Of a stretch of 7,050 bases of DNA, positions 5,157 through 7,050 are shown piece by piece (positions within the stretch are counted from its first letter, which is position 1; the number at the start of each line of letters is the position of its first letter). The position numbers and the translations under genes are program-made. This stretch comes from Amphritea sp. (GTDB taxonomy: Bacteria > Pseudomonadota > Gammaproteobacteria > Pseudomonadales > Balneatricaceae): assembly GCA_018067325.1 (NCBI GenBank), contig JAGPUU010000002.1:1-7050 (forward strand), read 5' to 3'. Under the pieces are notes generated by a model. It was given only the letters and a program-made list of their open reading frames with translations, was not told the origin of the DNA and did no database searches.

Positions 5157-6807
5157 GCTCATCCCGAAACACCATCCCGTGAGCCATTTCCAGCGCCTTA
5201 CTGCGCTGTTCATGGCAATAACTATTGGGAATCAGATCGAGAATCCGCAAACGGCTAAGAATATCCTTAACGATAGCGTTAAGGCCGATCAGATGAACAT
5301 CACGGCCAACCTGCTGCGCCTCCAATATCATATCTTCAATGGCCAAAGCCGTCGATACGTCGATCAAGGGTACCCGACTAAAATCCATTAACAACGCATC
5401 GTGCGGACGGCATCCCTCTAACTTTGTCGATAACCCTTTTGCTGCTGCATAACTAATCGGTCCATCAAATTGATAAAGCACTACCCTGCCCTTAGTTTCA
5501 GCCAGTAACTGACGCTCCCGCTCCGTCAGTCCTTCATCATTACCCGCATGGCTATCTATCACACGGATACTATCTAGCTGATTATCTGATAGCCGTTTCA
5601 CAGTAACAACGTTGGCGATGAACACTCCCACAAATACTGCCGTTACAAGATCAACCATAACGGTTAATACAAGTACTGTAAGCATTAGACAGGACACAAA
5701 AAGGGGCGCCCGGTGGAGCCGCATCAGGAATCGCCAGTCGATAATATCCAGACCCACTTTAAGCAGAATACCCGCCAGAACAGCATGGGGAATATTTTCT
5801 GCTAAAGGTGCCGCACCTAGTAAAATACCGCTAAGTACAATCGCATGAAAAGCGCCGGCTAACGGCGTACTACCACCCGCCTTAATATTTACAACGGTAC
5901 GCATCGTCGCTCCCGCCCCTGGCAAACCACCAAACAAACCGGCAAAGACATTACCAATACCCTGACCAATCAGCTCTCTATCGGAATCATGGTGAGTTTT
6001 TGTCATGTTATCGGCAACCAGAGAGGTCAGCAGAGAATCAATAGACCCGAGCACCGCCAGCATCAAGGCTGCAAAAAACATCTCACTGAGTATTTCCATT
6101 GAAAACATGGGCATCATCAGCTCGGGCAACCCGGTTGGAATATCGCCGATAATGGCAAGATCTCTGTCGCCATGAAACAGCTGGTAGATCAGTGTTCCGG
6201 TTACCAATGCCAGTAGTGTCGGCGGGACAATTAAACCCAGCTTCTTAGGACAAAACATCACTATGGCCAGAGTCACTGAGCCAAGTAATAACGCAGCAGA
6301 ATCTACCTCGCTTAAATACAGCGGTATCTCTTGCAGAGCGACTGCGGCACTCGATGCACCGGGAAAACCAAACATGGGCCCCAGCTCAAGCAAAATAATG
6401 ATAATACCAATACCTGTCATAAACCCTGAGATCACGGGGAAAGGTACCAGGGTGACGTATTTACCCAGTTTCAATAGGCCAAAAGACATCTGCAGTAGCC
6501 CGCCTAAAATGACAACCGTAAAAGCATAGTAAGGTCCGTTTTGCGGATCGATGGCAACAAACTGGGTGAATACTGACGCCATCACAACGGTCATCGGCCC
6601 GGTCGGCCCTGAAACCTGACTTGGGGTGCCGCCAAAAAGCGCGGCAAACAAGCCGACAAAAATTGCTCCATAGAGGCCAGCAATAGCACCCGCTCCCGAT
6701 GAAACGCCAAACGCTAGTGCCAGGGGCAACGCCACTACAGCAGCGGTGAGACCGCCTAACAGGTCACCGCGAATATTATTAAAATGGAGTCCATGAATAA
6801 GTGACAT
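5149..6807 (-). CDS. SulP family transporter with STAS domain, BicA-like (probable Na+/HCO3- symporter)
   Basis: This is a 552-residue inner-membrane SulP/SLC26 transporter. The N-terminus (HFNNIRGDLLGGLTAA, then ALAFGVSSGAGA) and the loop KTHHDSDRELIGQG closely resemble cyanobacterial BicA, a low-affinity, high-flux sodium-dependent bicarbonate importer. Aligned from memory, BicA's bicarbonate and sodium ligands are present at nearly the same numbers: Thr69 in SGPTGP, Asp257 and Thr261 in SIDSLLT, and Gly299-Ala300-Thr301 in GAGATM. BicA has Glu in the SEPTGP position; here it is Gly67. Transmembrane segments span about 15-405, and a cytoplasmic STAS domain about 440-540 (LMDFSRVPLIDVSTALAIED). 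ATG at 6807 has AGG six bases upstream in the leader. It is a single gene here, with no carbonic anhydrase or carboxysome genes beside it, so it may feed anaplerotic CO2 fixation or pH balance. Sulfate or another anion remains possible. Confidence 0.9.
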   Translation of the reverse strand: MSLIHGLHFNNIRGDLLGGLTAAVVALPLALAFGVSSGAGAIAGLYGAIFVGLFAALFGGTPSQVSGPTGPMTVVMASVFTQFVAIDPQNGPYYAFTVVILGGLLQMSFGLLKLGKYVTLVPFPVISGFMTGIGIIIILLELGPMFGFPGASSAAVALQEIPLYLSEVDSAALLLGSVTLAIVMFCPKKLGLIVPPTLLALVTGTLIYQLFHGDRDLAIIGDIPTGLPELMMPMFSMEILSEMFFAALMLAVLGSIDSLLTSLVADNMTKTHHDSDRELIGQGIGNVFAGLFGGLPGAGATMRTVVNIKAGGSTPLAGAFHAIVLSGILLGAAPLAENIPHAVLAGILLKVGLDIIDWRFLMRLHRAPLFVSCLMLTVLVLTVMVDLVTAVFVGVFIANVVTVKRLSDNQLDSIRVIDSHAGNDEGLTERERQLLAETKGRVVLYQFDGPISYAAAKGLSTKLEGCRPHDALLMDFSRVPLIDVSTALAIEDMILEAQQVGRDVHLIGLNAIVKDILSRLRILDLIPNSYCHEQRSKALEMAHGMVFRDELN

Positions 6808-6861
6808 AGCAAACCTAGCCTAAGGTATTGTTTTTACGGAATAGATTTCTAAGTTACTGCA

Positions 6862-6875
6862 AAACTGATCAGTTT
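6862..6875. promoter_or_regulatory. 14-bp perfect palindrome in the SulP leader, candidate operator
   Basis: AAACTGATCAGTTT is a perfect palindrome located 55-68 bp upstream of the SulP start codon. It extends to GC on each side if one unpaired A at 6861 is allowed. Its size and position suit a dimeric regulator, but no regulator gene is adjacent. It could instead form a weak hairpin in the transcript leader. Confidence 0.45.
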
Positions 6876-6893
6876 GCATACAACTAATCAAAA

Positions 6894-6921
6894 ATATTAA
6901 TATACACTTTGAATCAATCAA
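6894..6921 (-). promoter_or_regulatory. Weak promoter candidate for the SulP gene
   Basis: On the minus strand TTGATT (6921-6916) and TAATAT (6899-6894) are 16 bp apart, each with four of six consensus bases. If used, transcription would start near 6887, leaving a leader of about 80 bases with the 14-bp palindrome just downstream of the start point. AT-richness makes chance matches likely. Confidence 0.3.
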
Positions 6922-6949
6922 CACTTAGTCGAATTTGCGCATTACTTTG

Positions 6950-6968
6950 AAACATTTATCAAACATTT
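6950..6968. repeat. Direct repeat AAACATTT with 11-bp periodicity
   Basis: AAACATTT occurs at 6950-6957 and 6961-6968, one helical turn apart, upstream of the SulP promoter candidate. Such phasing is typical of tandem protein-binding half-sites, but the element is short and the surrounding DNA is AT-rich. Confidence 0.35.
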
Positions 6969-7050
6969 GTTCGAAAAAAATAGATTTTAGAGTCTCAAGT
7001 ATCTTCCACCCACATTAAAAAATGTTATCCTTATTTGGCTTTTTTTGTAG

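Larger units (their letters stand above)
6808..7050. other. AT-rich upstream region of the SulP gene
   Basis: No coding region is supported in these 243 bases to the window edge. The part near the gene carries the ribosome-binding site and a 14-bp palindrome. Further out are a weak promoter candidate, the palindrome ATATTAATAT (6894-6903), a direct repeat and the palindrome TTCGAA (6970-6975). ACATT/AATGT arms around AAAA (7012-7025) are too short for a terminator. The gene to the right is not visible. Confidence 0.6.

Noticed and set aside
7012..7025. A terminator hairpin at the right edge
   Set aside because: The arms are only 5 bp and AT-rich, so a stable terminator is unlikely despite a later T-run.

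Overview
The window looks like ordinary chromosome from a marine-type gammaproteobacterium. RdgC is found in beta- and gammaproteobacteria. A BicA-like SulP transporter, a BASS transporter and the moderate base composition would suit an Oceanospirillales-like organism, but that placement is inference only. I see no phage, transposon, CRISPR, tRNA or rRNA, and no break in coding style that would point to recent transfer.

Layout, left to right: the C-terminal half of rdgC (+) runs in from outside the window and ends at a strong, apparently bidirectional hairpin terminator. This is shared with a convergent gene for an exported rhodanese-like protein (-). That gene is divergent from queE (+), the 7-carboxy-7-deazaguanine synthase of queuosine biosynthesis. 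queE meets a BASS-family sodium-coupled transporter gene (-) tail to tail, and their ends overlap by 18 bp. An AT-rich gap of about 430 bp follows. It holds a good sigma70-type promoter for the BASS gene and an inverted repeat enclosing a perfect DnaA-box match. Then come a cation diffusion facilitator gene (+) and a YigZ/IMPACT-family gene (+) joined by a one-base TGATG stop/start overlap. The second gene overlaps by 8 bp, tail to tail, with a BicA-like SulP bicarbonate transporter gene (-). The AT-rich leader of that gene carries a perfect 14-bp palindrome.

Functionally this is a mixed neighbourhood of housekeeping genes and three transporters (BASS, CDF, SulP). I find no convincing evidence that the genes form one pathway, and no multi-gene novel system. 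The most useful leads are regulatory (the SulP-leader palindrome and the DnaA-box inverted repeat), architectural (overlapping convergent gene ends without visible terminators) and biochemical (the two-cysteine rhodanese loop, the CX14CX2C cluster motif in QueE, and the extra C-terminal region on the CDF protein).
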